57,331 nucleotides of DNA from Candidatus Geothrix skivensis (GCA_016721195.1 JADKIO010000010.1:80001-137331); one strand, 5' to 3'. Shown: positions 29,932 through 38,633, numbered from the stretch's first letter. The notes: generated by a model not told the origin, from the letters alone. Made by a program: numbers and translations.

Positions 29932-31659
29932 CTAGGGTGCGAGCCCCTGGTGGGCCAGCCCCTCGGGAACGGGCAGTTCGATATGGAAGGCCGTGCCCCT
30001 GCCCACGTCGCTTTCCACCCGGATGCGGCCGCGGTTCTGGAGCACCAGGGTGCCCACGGTGGCGAGGCCGAGGCCCGTGCCGCTCAGCTTGGTGGTGAAG
30101 AAGGGCTCGAACAGGCGGGCCAGGTGTTCGGGTGCGATGCCCGAACCGTCATCCCTCACCTCCACCTGGACGGTGCCGGCCCCCGCCACGGCCCGGATGG
30201 AGAGCCTGCCAGCGGGCCCCATGGCATCCCGGGCGTTGGCCACGAGGTTCTGGAACACCTGGTCCAGGGACTGGGCATCGGCGAACACCAGCAGCTCCGG
30301 GGCCACATCGCAGGCCAGGCGCTGTCCGGGGTGCAGGAGGGCGCGAAGCAGGCCTTCCTGGCCCCGCATCCACTCCGCGAAGGGGAAGACCGTGGGCTCG
30401 AGCTCCGGGGTGCGGCTGGAGTCGATGATGCGGCGCGTCAGGGCGCAGGCCCGTGCCGAGGCCTCGCCCAGCACCTTCAGGTCCTCCTCGTGCCCAGCGG
30501 GGCAGGTCTCCTCCAGGCGCCCCACCATGAGGCGGATGATCCCCAGGATGTTGCTGAGGTCGTGGGCCAGCCCCGCGGCCAGCCCCGCCATCATGCGCAC
30601 CCGCTGGCCGCTGAGGGCCTCCTGGTGCTGGGCCTCGAGCTGCCGGGTGCGCGCCTGGACCCGGTCCTCCAGGTTCCGGGACAGCTGCTCGAGGTCGAGG
30701 ATGAGCAGGCCGTGCCGCAGCCCCAGGACCGCCAGCAGGCCCAGCACCAGGCCCATCAGGGTGTGCGGGGGTTCGGTCTGGGGCTGGACCAGCTGGAAGG
30801 CTGCCAGCAGCAGCACCACCAGGGAGAGGGCCGAAGGCACCAGGGCCGGCACCGGGGAGACACCCTGCTGGGCCGCTGCGGGGCTGGCATCGGAGGAAGT
30901 GTCCAGGGCCGCCAGGGCGAGCAGCACATTGGCCAACTGGTGCAGCACCTCGATGCCGTTGCCCAGGTAGCTCGAGAAGTAGAGGCCGGTGACCCTCAGC
31001 ATGGCCCCCACGGCCCCGTGGCAGAGCAGGGCCAGGAGAGCCCACCGCACATAGCGCTTGGCCGGGGCCTGCTCCGGCAGCCGCAGGCGGGTCTCCTGGA
31101 GCAGCCAGAGGGCCAACAGGCCCAGGATGACGCTGATCTGTAGCATGTAGATCAGCAGGATGCCGCGGGGAAGACGGCCCACCCCGTCGGCGGAGCCCAG
31201 GACCACCCAGGCCACCGTGAACATGGACAGGGCGATGGCGATGCCATCGAGGCTGGTGCGCATGCGGTCCCGGGGCATGCGCACCCGCTGGGGCCAGCGG
31301 AGGAACCCGGTGCCGAGGGCCAGGAGGCCCAGGATGGCAAAGGCGGGGCCCAGGAACTGGGCCTGGGGAAGGGAGAACATGGTCGGCACGTAGCGGAAGC
31401 CGCCAAGCGCCGCCCCCAGCCCCAGGAGCCCGAAGGCGGCGGGGCCTGCGCGCCGAGCCCTCTGCCAGCAGAGCCCCGCCGCCCAGAAGGCCAGGACCAG
31501 GACGTTGACGTAGTCGAGGAACCACACCCCCCGGTGGAGGTGAATGAAGAGCGGGAGAAGGGCGTTTCCCGCCAGCAGCAGGAGCAGCCCCCCGACCACC
31601 CGGGGATGGGACTTCCAGATGCTGGAGAAGGAGGCCCTCAGGCCCGTGGAGGCGGTCAT
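29932..31659 (-). CDS. Membrane sensor histidine kinase
   Basis: 575 residues from ATG 31659 (GTG/ATG codons further up are open but add no clear feature). About eight hydrophobic helices span residues 15-330. A short coiled coil (LEDRVQARTRQLEAQHQEAL) leads to the HisKA-type phosphoacceptor in GLAAGLAHDLSNILGIIRL. The ATPase domain has NLVANARDAMG, DDGSGIAPEHL, FEPFFTTKLSGTGLGLATV and a GTAF end. The large membrane part probably senses a signal in or near the bilayer. No response regulator is adjacent, so it is an orphan kinase. It ends 21 bases before the acyltransferase start. Confidence 0.92.
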   Translation of the reverse strand: MTASTGLRASFSSIWKSHPRVVGGLLLLLAGNALLPLFIHLHRGVWFLDYVNVLVLAFWAAGLCWQRARRAGPAAFGLLGLGAALGGFRYVPTMFSLPQAQFLGPAFAILGLLALGTGFLRWPQRVRMPRDRMRTSLDGIAIALSMFTVAWVVLGSADGVGRLPRGILLIYMLQISVILGLLALWLLQETRLRLPEQAPAKRYVRWALLALLCHGAVGAMLRVTGLYFSSYLGNGIEVLHQLANVLLALAALDTSSDASPAAAQQGVSPVPALVPSALSLVVLLLAAFQLVQPQTEPPHTLMGLVLGLLAVLGLRHGLLILDLEQLSRNLEDRVQARTRQLEAQHQEALSGQRVRMMAGLAAGLAHDLSNILGIIRLMVGRLEETCPAGHEEDLKVLGEASARACALTRRIIDSSRTPELEPTVFPFAEWMRGQEGLLRALLHPGQRLACDVAPELLVFADAQSLDQVFQNLVANARDAMGPAGRLSIRAVAGAGTVQVEVRDDGSGIAPEHLARLFEPFFTTKLSGTGLGLATVGTLVLQNRGRIRVESDVGRGTAFHIELPVPEGLAHQGLAP

Positions 31660-31778
31660 GGCTCGAGTGTCCCCGGGGGCTCCGAGGGCTGGCAATGCGG
31701 GACTTCCCCGTTACCTCCAGATGTATCAATGATCACACCTGTGGCCGTGGCCTGGCTTTTGGCTCTGGGACCTGGCTC

Positions 31779-32918
31779 CTAGCGCCACACGTTCTGGTTC
31801 GGGTTCCGGTCGTCCATCTCCAGCCAGAGCCGCTGAAGGCTCTGCAGCCGTTCGGGGTACTCGAGGTCGAGGCGGTCGAGGGTCGCCTCGTCTTCGGCAT
31901 CGAAGGCCATTGGATCCTCCAGCACCTCGGCGGGGAACTCCAGGAAGACCCGGCCCAGCAGGGCCCGGTCGAAGCCCCGCACGCTGAGGGTCCGGACGCC
32001 GGGGGTGTCCACCAGGGTGCCCCCCGAGGACAGGGCCAGCCAGCGGGCCGCCGTGGTGGTCTGCTTGCCGGTGCCGAATCGGGTGAGGCCGCCGGTCTTC
32101 AAGGCCAGGTCCGGGTGGAGGGCGTTCACCAGGGTGCTCTTGCCAACGCCGCTGTGGCCCAGCAGCACCACGACCCGGCCTTCGATGAGCCCCCGCAAGG
32201 GTTCGACGCCCTCTTCCTTCAGGGCCGAGGTCTCGTGGATGGCCACACCCTGCTCCCGGAGGGGATCCAGCTCAGGCAGGGTGTCCTTCTTTGAGGCCCG
32301 GTCCCGTTTGGTGACGATGATCCGGAAGGCCAGCCCGGCATCCAGGGCCAGTACCTGGGCCCGCTCCAGCAGGCCCGGACGGAGGGGGGGATCCACCACG
32401 GCGGCGCAGATCCAGAGCTCATCGGCGTTGGCGCAGATGAGCTGCCAGGGCTCCCGGTCATCGCTGCCGCCCCGCTTGAGCAGGGACTTCCGCGGCAGGA
32501 CCGCCACCACCTGGGCTTCGGGGGAGCCGCCCTCGCCCCGGAGGTTCACCGGGGCCGGGTACTTCGGGTCATCGGGCTCCACCGGCACGACCGAGTAGCG
32601 CACCCGGTCCCCGCAGACCAGACGCACCCCCTTGAGCTTGCCCCCCAGGGTGGCCCGCAGGACGGTGCGATCCGCCAGCTCCAGATCTACCCACTGGCTG
32701 TGACGCTGGATGAGGGTGGCCTCCGGCAGGTGCAGCCAGGGACCGGGGTCCGGCAGCCGCAGCAGGGCCTCGGCATCGTGGGCCTCGATGCCAGTCTCCA
32801 GGCGCTCGGCGTGGCGTTGGCGGCGCTTGCTCTCGCCGCCCCGCTCCCGGGAATAGGCCTCCCGGTGGTCCAGGTCCTGGGCCTCCCGGCTCTGGCCGAG
32901 GCGAAACTTGCGCGTCAT
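31779..32918 (-). CDS. rsgA: Ribosome small-subunit GTPase RsgA, no zinc finger
   Basis: 379 residues. It has the circularly permuted GTPase order of RsgA (YjeQ), which checks late 30S assembly. An OB-type domain (LRATLGGKLKGVRLVCGDRV) comes first. The base-recognition motif (IVTKRDRA) then precedes the P loop GHSGVGKSTLVNAL and switch region LVDTPGVRTLSV. The expected C-terminal zinc site (CX4CXHX5C) is missing: after RVFLEFP there is no cysteine at all. A basic N-terminal extension of about 70 residues precedes the OB domain. ATG 32918 was chosen as the first ATG after a weak AGGG. Confidence 0.9.
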   Translation of the reverse strand: MTRKFRLGQSREAQDLDHREAYSRERGGESKRRQRHAERLETGIEAHDAEALLRLPDPGPWLHLPEATLIQRHSQWVDLELADRTVLRATLGGKLKGVRLVCGDRVRYSVVPVEPDDPKYPAPVNLRGEGGSPEAQVVAVLPRKSLLKRGGSDDREPWQLICANADELWICAAVVDPPLRPGLLERAQVLALDAGLAFRIIVTKRDRASKKDTLPELDPLREQGVAIHETSALKEEGVEPLRGLIEGRVVVLLGHSGVGKSTLVNALHPDLALKTGGLTRFGTGKQTTTAARWLALSSGGTLVDTPGVRTLSVRGFDRALLGRVFLEFPAEVLEDPMAFDAEDEATLDRLDLEYPERLQSLQRLWLEMDDRNPNQNVWR

Positions 32919-33015
32919 GCCGCGGCCCTGATGGGGCTGTGCCCGAGGGTTGCGCGGGGAGCGCAAGGGGGACGCAGAGCGACCGCAGGGAGCGGGCGGT
33001 CCCCCTCGTTCCACA

Positions 33016-33591
33016 TCAGGCCCGGCCCCCGAATTCGCCGGTCTCGGTGCTGACCTTCACCTTCTCGCCTTCCTTGATGAAGAGGGGCACCTTGATCTCG
33101 ATGCCGGTCTCCAGCTTGGCGGGCTTGGTGACGTTGCCGCTGGCCGTGTCGCCCCGGGCCCCGGGCTCCGTGTAGGTGACGGCCAGCTCCACGGTGGTGG
33201 GCATCTGGAGGCCGATGGGATTGCCGTTGAACTTCTGGATGGTGACGATGAGGCCCTCCGTGAGGTAGCTGAGGGCGTCACCCATGAGGAACTCACCCAG
33301 GGTGTGAGTCTCGTAGGTCTCCTGATCCATGAAGTGGGAGCCTTCGCCATCGCTGTAGAGGTAGCTGGCGGGGGTGAGGACGAGGTCGGGCTCCTTGAAC
33401 TTGTCCCCGGCCTTGAAGGTCTTGTCGAAGACCGCCCGGGTGAGCAGGTTGCGCATCTTGATGCGGACCAGGGTCTGGCCGCCCCGGGCGGTGGGGGTGG
33501 AGATCTCCACGTCCAGGCAGTGGAAGGGGGTGTCCTCCAGCTCGAAGAACATCTTGCGCTTGATCTCAATGGCTTCAAGCAGGGCGGCCAT
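33016..33591 (-). CDS. efp: Elongation factor P family protein, arginine-tip type
   Basis: 191 residues, the EF-P length, with a KOW-like N-terminal domain and two OB domains (YVDx-like segment near SYLYSDGEGSHFMDQETYE, ending IKVPLFIKEGEKVKVSTETG). EF-P rescues ribosomes stalled on polyproline. The tip loop that enters the peptidyl-transferase centre reads STPTARGGQT, with Arg where E. coli EF-P has the modified Lys, similar to YeiP/EfpL-type (SPTARGA) or Arg32-type factors. AGGAG is six bases before ATG 33591. It is divergent from the kinase gene by 75 bases. Confidence 0.9.
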   Translation of the reverse strand: MAALLEAIEIKRKMFFELEDTPFHCLDVEISTPTARGGQTLVRIKMRNLLTRAVFDKTFKAGDKFKEPDLVLTPASYLYSDGEGSHFMDQETYETHTLGEFLMGDALSYLTEGLIVTIQKFNGNPIGLQMPTTVELAVTYTEPGARGDTASGNVTKPAKLETGIEIKVPLFIKEGEKVKVSTETGEFGGRA

Positions 33592-33666
33592 GCAGTCTCC
33601 TGAAAATCGAATCCTCCATTCTATCCCGTCTGAGATAGGCGGTCTCCTGGTTAGAATTTCAATTCC

Positions 33667-34899
33667 ATGGCGGATCCCAAGACCATCGGCAGGTATCAGG
33701 TCATCCGGCCCATCGGTCAGGGCGGGATGGGGACCGTCTACCTCGCCGAGGATCCGCTGCTGAAGCGCCGGGTGGCCATCAAGGTGGTCCGGGTCTCGGG
33801 CAATGCCCGGCAGCAGGCCATGCTGCGGTTCCGCCGGGAGGCGGAGATCAGCGCCCAGCTGAACCACCCGAACCTGGTGACCATCTACGACGTGGGCGTG
33901 GAAGAGGACCTGGGCCCCTTCCTGGCCATGGAGTACGTGGAGGGCAAGAGCCTCGGCAAGCACATCAAGGAGAAGGACCTCGACCCGGAGAACTCGCTGC
34001 GGGTCCTGATTCAGGCCATGCGAGCCTTGCGGGCGGCCCACCGACGGGCCATCGTCCATCGGGACGTGAAGCCCGAGAACATCCTGCTGAGCGAAGAGGG
34101 CCGGGCCAAGCTCATGGATTTCGGCATCGCCCGCAGCATGGGCCACATGAGCCTGACCCCCGAGCACCCCCTGGATGCGCCCCCGCTGGATGACGGGGGC
34201 CAGGATGGCTACGCCCAGACCCTGGCCCTGCGGCTGACGGTGACTGGCGACTTCCTGGGCTCCCCGGCCTATGCCCCGCCGGAAGTGCTGCGGGGCAACG
34301 AGGGCACGCCGGCTTCGGACCGCTACAGCTTCGCCGCCACGGCCTTCGAGCTGCTCACGGGGCAGCTGCCCCACCCGGGCAGCGGGCTTACGGCCATCAT
34401 CATCCACATCCTGCAGGAACCCGTCGCCATTCCCGCCGACCTGCCACCCCGCCTGGGCGCCGTGTTCCAGCGGGCCCTGGCGGTCGATCCGGACGAACGC
34501 TACACCACCCTTCCGGAGTTCATGGAGGAGCTCATCGACGCCATGCCCGGCCCCGCCAGCATGAGGGCCCGGCTCTTCGCGGCCCTGGGGCAGGATGACG
34601 ATGGCAGCAGCGTGTCCACCGCCCGGTTCCGCATTCCGGACAACCTCAGCCTGGTCGATGGGGAGGACAGTGCCCCGCATCCGACGGAATCCAAATCCCG
34701 CCAAAGCCAGCAGGTGAAGATCACGCTGGCGGAGGATCCGGTCGAATCCTACCTGGCCTCCCGGAAGGCCTCCGGCGAGTACCAGCCCGAGGGCACCGAC
34801 TGGATTTCGATCCTGAAGTGGGTGGGCCTGATCTTCCTCCTGCTGCAGCTGTTCTGGTGGCTGGCGCCCACCCTTTCCCGGGTCCAGCTCAAGCCCTGA
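33667..34899 (+). CDS. Serine/threonine protein kinase, membrane anchored
   Basis: 410 residues. The Hanks-type kinase domain (about 8-285) has the Gly loop IGQGGMGTVYLAED, the ATP-binding Lys in RRVAIKVVR, the catalytic loop IVHRDVKPENILL, DFGIA and the SPAYAPPEVL segment. An acidic linker leads to a C-terminal membrane helix (WVGLIFLLLQLFWWLAP), so the kinase faces the cytoplasm and little lies outside. There is no PASTA or other sensory domain. No Shine-Dalgarno sequence precedes ATG 33667; TAGAAT nine bases upstream could be a -10 element, which would make the mRNA nearly leaderless. It is divergent from efp. Confidence 0.93.
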   Translation: MADPKTIGRYQVIRPIGQGGMGTVYLAEDPLLKRRVAIKVVRVSGNARQQAMLRFRREAEISAQLNHPNLVTIYDVGVEEDLGPFLAMEYVEGKSLGKHIKEKDLDPENSLRVLIQAMRALRAAHRRAIVHRDVKPENILLSEEGRAKLMDFGIARSMGHMSLTPEHPLDAPPLDDGGQDGYAQTLALRLTVTGDFLGSPAYAPPEVLRGNEGTPASDRYSFAATAFELLTGQLPHPGSGLTAIIIHILQEPVAIPADLPPRLGAVFQRALAVDPDERYTTLPEFMEELIDAMPGPASMRARLFAALGQDDDGSSVSTARFRIPDNLSLVDGEDSAPHPTESKSRQSQQVKITLAEDPVESYLASRKASGEYQPEGTDWISILKWVGLIFLLLQLFWWLAPTLSRVQLKP

Positions 34900-34906
34900 A
34901 CCCTCG

Positions 34907-36247
34907 TCAGCCGAAGGCCCGCATGAGCAGGAAGAGGCCCCCGTTCCAGGCCCCGTGAACGAGGATGGGCGTCCGCAGGCTGCCGGTGTGGCGCATGGCC
35001 AGGCCCATGGCCAGGCCCAGGGTGCTGAGGACGGGCAGGCCCGCGGGCTGCAGGTGGATGGCCCCGAAGAGGAGGGCTGAAAGGGCCAGGGCCAGGGCCA
35101 TGGGCTGGTGGCGGGCCAGGACCGGCAGCAGGAAGCCCCGGAACAGCAGCTCCTCGAAGCAGGGCGCCACCAGGGCCACGGTGGCGAACAGCACCAGGTT
35201 CGGGCCCCAGCCGCTGAGGCCCCGCACCAGCTCCTGCAGCTCCCGCTGGGGGTTCTGGTCGGGCCGCAGGATGAGGCTCGACAGGAGGGCGGCCACCAGC
35301 ACCAGCAGGACCGCCAGGGCCAGGAAGCCGGCTCCCCAGGCCAGGTCCCGCCCCGGGCGCCCAGGCGCCACCCGTTGCCAGAGGGCGGCGGGGCCGAGGC
35401 CTTCCGCCCGGCAAATGAGCAGCAGGCCGAAGCCCGCGTGGAGCAGGTAGGTGAGGGCGGGCACCAGCCAGCGCAGCCCCGGCCAGGGATGCAGGAGCAG
35501 CCCCACGGCGTTCCCCGAGACGAAGTAGGCCAGGAACCAGGTGAGCATCACCAGGGCCGAGGCCCGCCCGGACAGGCCCCATTCCGGCAGGGGCCGGTCC
35601 GGCTTTCGGTCGCTGGTGGCCAGCAGGTAGATCCCCAGGCCCAGGCCCCCGGCCGCCAGGGCCAGCGCCAGGAAGCCCAGGGCCCCCAGCCCAAGGAACC
35701 GCTTGATGAGGGCCGCTCTGGACTGGAGGCGCAGGGCCTCGCCCCCGCCCTCCCGGTCCTGGAGCCGGGCCTCCAGCAGATCCGCCCCGTAGCCCCCGCC
35801 CAGGCGCCGGTGGAGGTCCGCCCGCGCGGCGCGGTCCGGCAGGGCCCCTCCCCCGTAGGCCGCCAGAAAGGCCCGGCGGAAGCCCTCCCCGGCGGACCCT
35901 GGGGGGGTGGTCTGCAGCTCCGGGACTGGATTGGTTTCAGGCTTCCTGGCCTCCTGCTCGGCCCTGAGGACCGCCAGCAGGGCCTGGTCCCAGGGTTCCT
36001 TGAGCTGGGCTTCGGCCTTGGCCCAGTCCTTGGCCCCCACCTTCCGGCCCATCAAGGAGGGCCCCACCAGGGCCACCTCCAGCATCCGGCCCTGGAGGCT
36101 GGCCTGCTCAGCGGGGCGGCGGACCGCCTGGCCCCGGACGCGGAGCGCGAGGCCCGCCGCCAGCAGGGACAGCAGGGCCAGCAGCAGGATGAGCGGATCC
36201 GCCCAGCTGCGGTGGGGCTGCCAGGGGGTGCGGGAATCTGGATTCAT
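34907..36247 (-). CDS. CPBP-family intramembrane metalloprotease
   Basis: 446 residues. One N-terminal helix (about 18-37) is followed by a large soluble, probably periplasmic, part (about 40-185) and then a multi-helix membrane domain with the CPBP (Abi) motifs: CFEELLFRGFLLPVLARH, FGAIHLQPAG and ILVHGAWNGGLF. These are Rce1-like glutamate/histidine metal proteases of unknown bacterial substrates. The gene is convergent with the Ser/Thr kinase, 7 bases apart. The large extra N-terminal domain is uncommon in short CPBP proteins. Confidence 0.88.
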   Translation of the reverse strand: MNPDSRTPWQPHRSWADPLILLLALLSLLAAGLALRVRGQAVRRPAEQASLQGRMLEVALVGPSLMGRKVGAKDWAKAEAQLKEPWDQALLAVLRAEQEARKPETNPVPELQTTPPGSAGEGFRRAFLAAYGGGALPDRAARADLHRRLGGGYGADLLEARLQDREGGGEALRLQSRAALIKRFLGLGALGFLALALAAGGLGLGIYLLATSDRKPDRPLPEWGLSGRASALVMLTWFLAYFVSGNAVGLLLHPWPGLRWLVPALTYLLHAGFGLLLICRAEGLGPAALWQRVAPGRPGRDLAWGAGFLALAVLLVLVAALLSSLILRPDQNPQRELQELVRGLSGWGPNLVLFATVALVAPCFEELLFRGFLLPVLARHQPMALALALSALLFGAIHLQPAGLPVLSTLGLAMGLAMRHTGSLRTPILVHGAWNGGLFLLMRAFG

Positions 36248-36256
36248 GGCTCCAGG

Positions 36257-36625
36257 CTACGCGAAGGGCTGGCGGCCCGTGCGGCGGAACCGCCAGGCCG
36301 CCCAGCGCAGATAGACGCGGTTCAGCAGGCCCGGCAGGCCGGGGAGGGCCAGCACCGGGGCCAGCCACCGCCAGCCCGGCAGGCGCCGGGCGATGGGCCC
36401 CAGCAGGTCGGCCCCGGCCCACACCGCCCGGGTGCCCAGGTCCAGGCCGTGGATCTCCTTCTCCACGGGCCGTCCCCCCAGCTCCGGCGCCAGGGCCAGC
36501 AGGTTCGGATCGCGCACGGAGAAGATCATGAGCAGCCCCCGGCGGTCCCGGCGGGCCAGCCAGAGGGCCATGCGGCAACAGAGGGTGCAGGCGGGATCGT
36601 AGGCGAGCAGCAGGGGCGCGGGCAT
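36257..36625 (-). CDS. DCC-family thiol-disulfide oxidoreductase-like protein (DUF393)
   Basis: 122 residues. It begins LLLAYDPACTLCCRMALWLA, matching the DCC motif DxxCxxC after a beta strand, followed by the conserved hydrophobic helices and AVWAGADLLGPIARRLPG. The family is thioredoxin-like and poorly characterised. ATG 36625 is the Met next to the domain; the open frame extends further up through the region upstream of the thioesterase gene. It lies 9 bases upstream of the CPBP gene on the same strand, so they are probably co-transcribed. Confidence 0.8.
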   Translation of the reverse strand: MPAPLLLAYDPACTLCCRMALWLARRDRRGLLMIFSVRDPNLLALAPELGGRPVEKEIHGLDLGTRAVWAGADLLGPIARRLPGWRWLAPVLALPGLPGLLNRVYLRWAAWRFRRTGRQPFA

Positions 36626-36674
36626 CGGCGCATCATGCCAGGGATGCGGATATCTTGGAACGACCGGAGGACCC

Positions 36675-37070
36675 ATGGCCTTTTCCCATCCCATCGAGGT
36701 GCGCTTCAGCGATCTGGACGCCATGGGCCACGTGAACAACGCCGTGGTGGTGAGCTACATGGAGCAGGCGCGCTTCCAGTGGTGGCGCACCTTCCTGGGG
36801 GGGCGCAAGTTCCAGGAGGAGGGCTTCCTCATCGCCCGGGCCGAGGTGGACTACCGCATGCCCATCCTCCTGGGGGACGATGTGCGGGTGGAGCTGCACT
36901 GCACCAAGGTGGGCACCAGCTCTTTCGAACTGAGCTACCGCATCACCAAGGGCCTGGGAGGCGAACTCTTCGCCGAAGGGAAGACCGTCCAGGTGATGCT
37001 CGATTTCGCCACCAACCGGCCCAAGCCCCTGGTGCCCGGCACCCGGGAGTGGCTGGAGGCCCAGTCCTGA
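36675..37070 (+). CDS. Acyl-CoA thioesterase (4HBT / YbgC-FadM type)
   Basis: 131 residues, the size of a single hot-dog domain. VRFSDLDAMGHVNNAVVVSY carries the catalytic Asp and the DxxGHVNN motif of 4-hydroxybenzoyl-CoA-like thioesterases, followed by EQARFQWW. It hydrolyses acyl-CoA thioesters; the substrate is not deducible. GGAGG lies just upstream. Its TGA overlaps the start of the next gene (TGATG). Confidence 0.93.
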   Translation: MAFSHPIEVRFSDLDAMGHVNNAVVVSYMEQARFQWWRTFLGGRKFQEEGFLIARAEVDYRMPILLGDDVRVELHCTKVGTSSFELSYRITKGLGGELFAEGKTVQVMLDFATNRPKPLVPGTREWLEAQS

Positions 37071-37820
37071 TGTATCTGGGCACCGCTGCCTGGGCCGAGG
37101 GCCCCAGCGAGCGCCGGGCCCTGGTGGCGCGGCTGGCCTCGGGCCGCCTGGCGGACCTGAACCGCATCGAGGCCCTGCGCCTGCGCAAGCTGGGGGAGCT
37201 GGACGCCGAGCGCCTGGCGGACGCCCTGGTGCCCCCCAGCCTGCGGCGGGTGCTGGAGGGCGGGCCCCGGGCCCTGGCCCGGGCCCGGCAGACCGCGGCC
37301 TACGCCGAGAAGTGGGATCGCCGGGGCACCCTGCCCCTGGGCCTGGCCCCGGCGCCCGATGCAGTGGACCTGCTGCCCTGCCTGCCCCGGCCCGCCGCCC
37401 TGCGGCGCCTGGACGGGCAGAGCCTGGATCGCCTGGGGGTCCGGGGCCCCGGGGCCGAGCTCACGGGCCCACCCCAGCCGGGCCTGGCGGCCCTGGGCCT
37501 GGCCGGGGGCGCCATCGCCGGGTTCTGCCTGGCCCTGGAGGAGGTCGGCAGCGCCATCCTGGGGGCCTGGCTCACAGACGAGTGGCCCACCGGCAGCCTG
37601 GAGCTGCGGGTGGACGCCGCCCGCCGCAGCGCCCCCCTCAGGGCCTGGGGAGGGCCTGGCCCTGCCCCTGCTGCGGGCGGGCGAGGTGCTGCTGCTGCCC
37701 CCGCCCCGCCTCAAGGCCTTCCCCCACCTGCCCCCCGGCGCCGAGCTGCGCCTCAGCGCCGGCTTCGATACCCTGGTGGTGCGGCTGGGGGTAGAGGGGC
37801 TGCATCCGACGGTGCAGTAG
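37070..37820 (+). pseudogene. Unrecognised protein, frameshifted
   Basis: The frame opens at ATG 37070, overlapping the thioesterase stop (TGATG), and codes for a Leu/Arg/Ala-rich protein. Around 37631-37660, in a run of C and G, it shifts to the +1 frame, where GLALPLLRAGEVLLLPPPR and LSAGFDTLVVRLG continue to TAG 37818. Joined, the product is about 250 residues. I do not recognise it; the tail has alternating hydrophobic residues like a small beta domain. A one-base insertion in the C6 run is the simplest explanation, either sequence error or real decay. It is the last gene before the cassette island. Confidence 0.6.
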
Positions 37821-37949
37821 GCCAGAACGGTTCAGGACTAGGGCACTTCAAGACCATTAAAAGGTCGTGAACCTTGGCCGAGTCCCACGTAGACTCGCGG
37901 GGAAGATTCGGTCCATTCCCAAATACCTGCGCTTCCAGGCGGCCACTCC

Positions 37950-37973
37950 AGGCCACCTAATTCAAAGTTAGGC
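37950..37973 (+). other. Core site (R' box) at the left edge of the cassette island
   Basis: GTTAGGC at 37967-37973 matches the R' consensus GTTRRRY, preceded by CACCTAATTCAAA, which resembles the L'-spacer of the other two sites (CACTTAGCTTCACTC). No matching R'' box is clear upstream, so this is a truncated attC or an attI-type junction. Confidence 0.5.
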
Positions 37974-38008
37974 GCGCAACCTTGTTTTGAAAATATGAGG
38001 TGGACTTC

Positions 38009-38470
38009 ATGACCAGATTTGCCACACCTACGATGCTCGGAACCCCCACGATTCAAATAGTTATTATGTCAGTTTTTGCATTTTTGCTTAGCAATGTCAG
38101 CGCCATAGTCGACTCATTCCTGCATCCTGAAATTCCATATTTCGATGAGGAGCATCTTATTGTAGGCGGAATCACTGGTGCAGTTAGCTTGACGTTACTA
38201 TTCTTGGCGCGGTCATTCCTTAATCGGCTAGTAATTGCAAGAGAGAGAATCAACCGTCTTGAGATAATGCTTCCCATATGTGCGAGCTGTAAAAAAATTA
38301 GAAAACCTGATTCAGATCCACACTCTGCTGATTCTTGGCAGGCTATCGAATCTTATATCACAGAGAAGACTAAAACAGAGTTCAGCCACGGCATTTGTCC
38401 GGAGTGCCTAGCAAAACTCTACCCCGAGAACCATTGCATTCCACCTATTGGAAAAGGTAGTAATTCCTGA
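38009..38470 (+). CDS. Cassette 1 gene: membrane protein with CXXC...CXXC tail
   Basis: 153 residues, AT-rich codons unlike its neighbours. Two membrane helices (about 12-32 and 50-70) are followed by a short helix (SFLNRLVIARERINRLE) and the tail LPICASCKKIRKPDSD ... SHGICPECLAKLYPE. This tail, with CASCKKIR and CPEC about 45 residues apart, also occurs at the C terminus of many PAS/GAF and response-regulator proteins and probably binds a metal. Here it is carried alone on a membrane anchor. ATG 38009 has GAGG eight bases upstream; a GTG three codons earlier is possible. An attC-like site follows 39 bases after the stop. Function unknown. Confidence 0.85.
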   Translation: MTRFATPTMLGTPTIQIVIMSVFAFLLSNVSAIVDSFLHPEIPYFDEEHLIVGGITGAVSLTLLFLARSFLNRLVIARERINRLEIMLPICASCKKIRKPDSDPHSADSWQAIESYITEKTKTEFSHGICPECLAKLYPENHCIPPIGKGSNS

Positions 38471-38509
38471 GACAGAAATGCCCCTCCAAAATGAGCATAT
38501 GAATCGCCC

Positions 38510-38633
38510 GCCTAACCTTCAGCTCAAGTCGGACCCCGCCTGCATTACCTCCCGTTCTCTCTCAGTTTCCAGCTTCCTCGGCTCCGTTCAGCGCCTCGGT
38601 GCAGGCGGGTCCGGTTAGCCTCTTCCGTTAGGT
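38510..38633 (+). repeat. attC-like recombination site 1 (124 bases)
   Basis: R'' GCCTAAC at 38510-38516 is complementary to R' GTTAGGT at 38627-38633 over its core. Inside, GACCCCGCCTGCA (from 38533) pairs with TGCAGGCGGGTC (38600-38611) with one extra base, the bulged stem typical of attC. The central part holds CTCGGCTCCG and CAGCGCCTCGG. It directly follows cassette 1 and ends 7 bases before the cassette 2 start codon. Confidence 0.8.
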
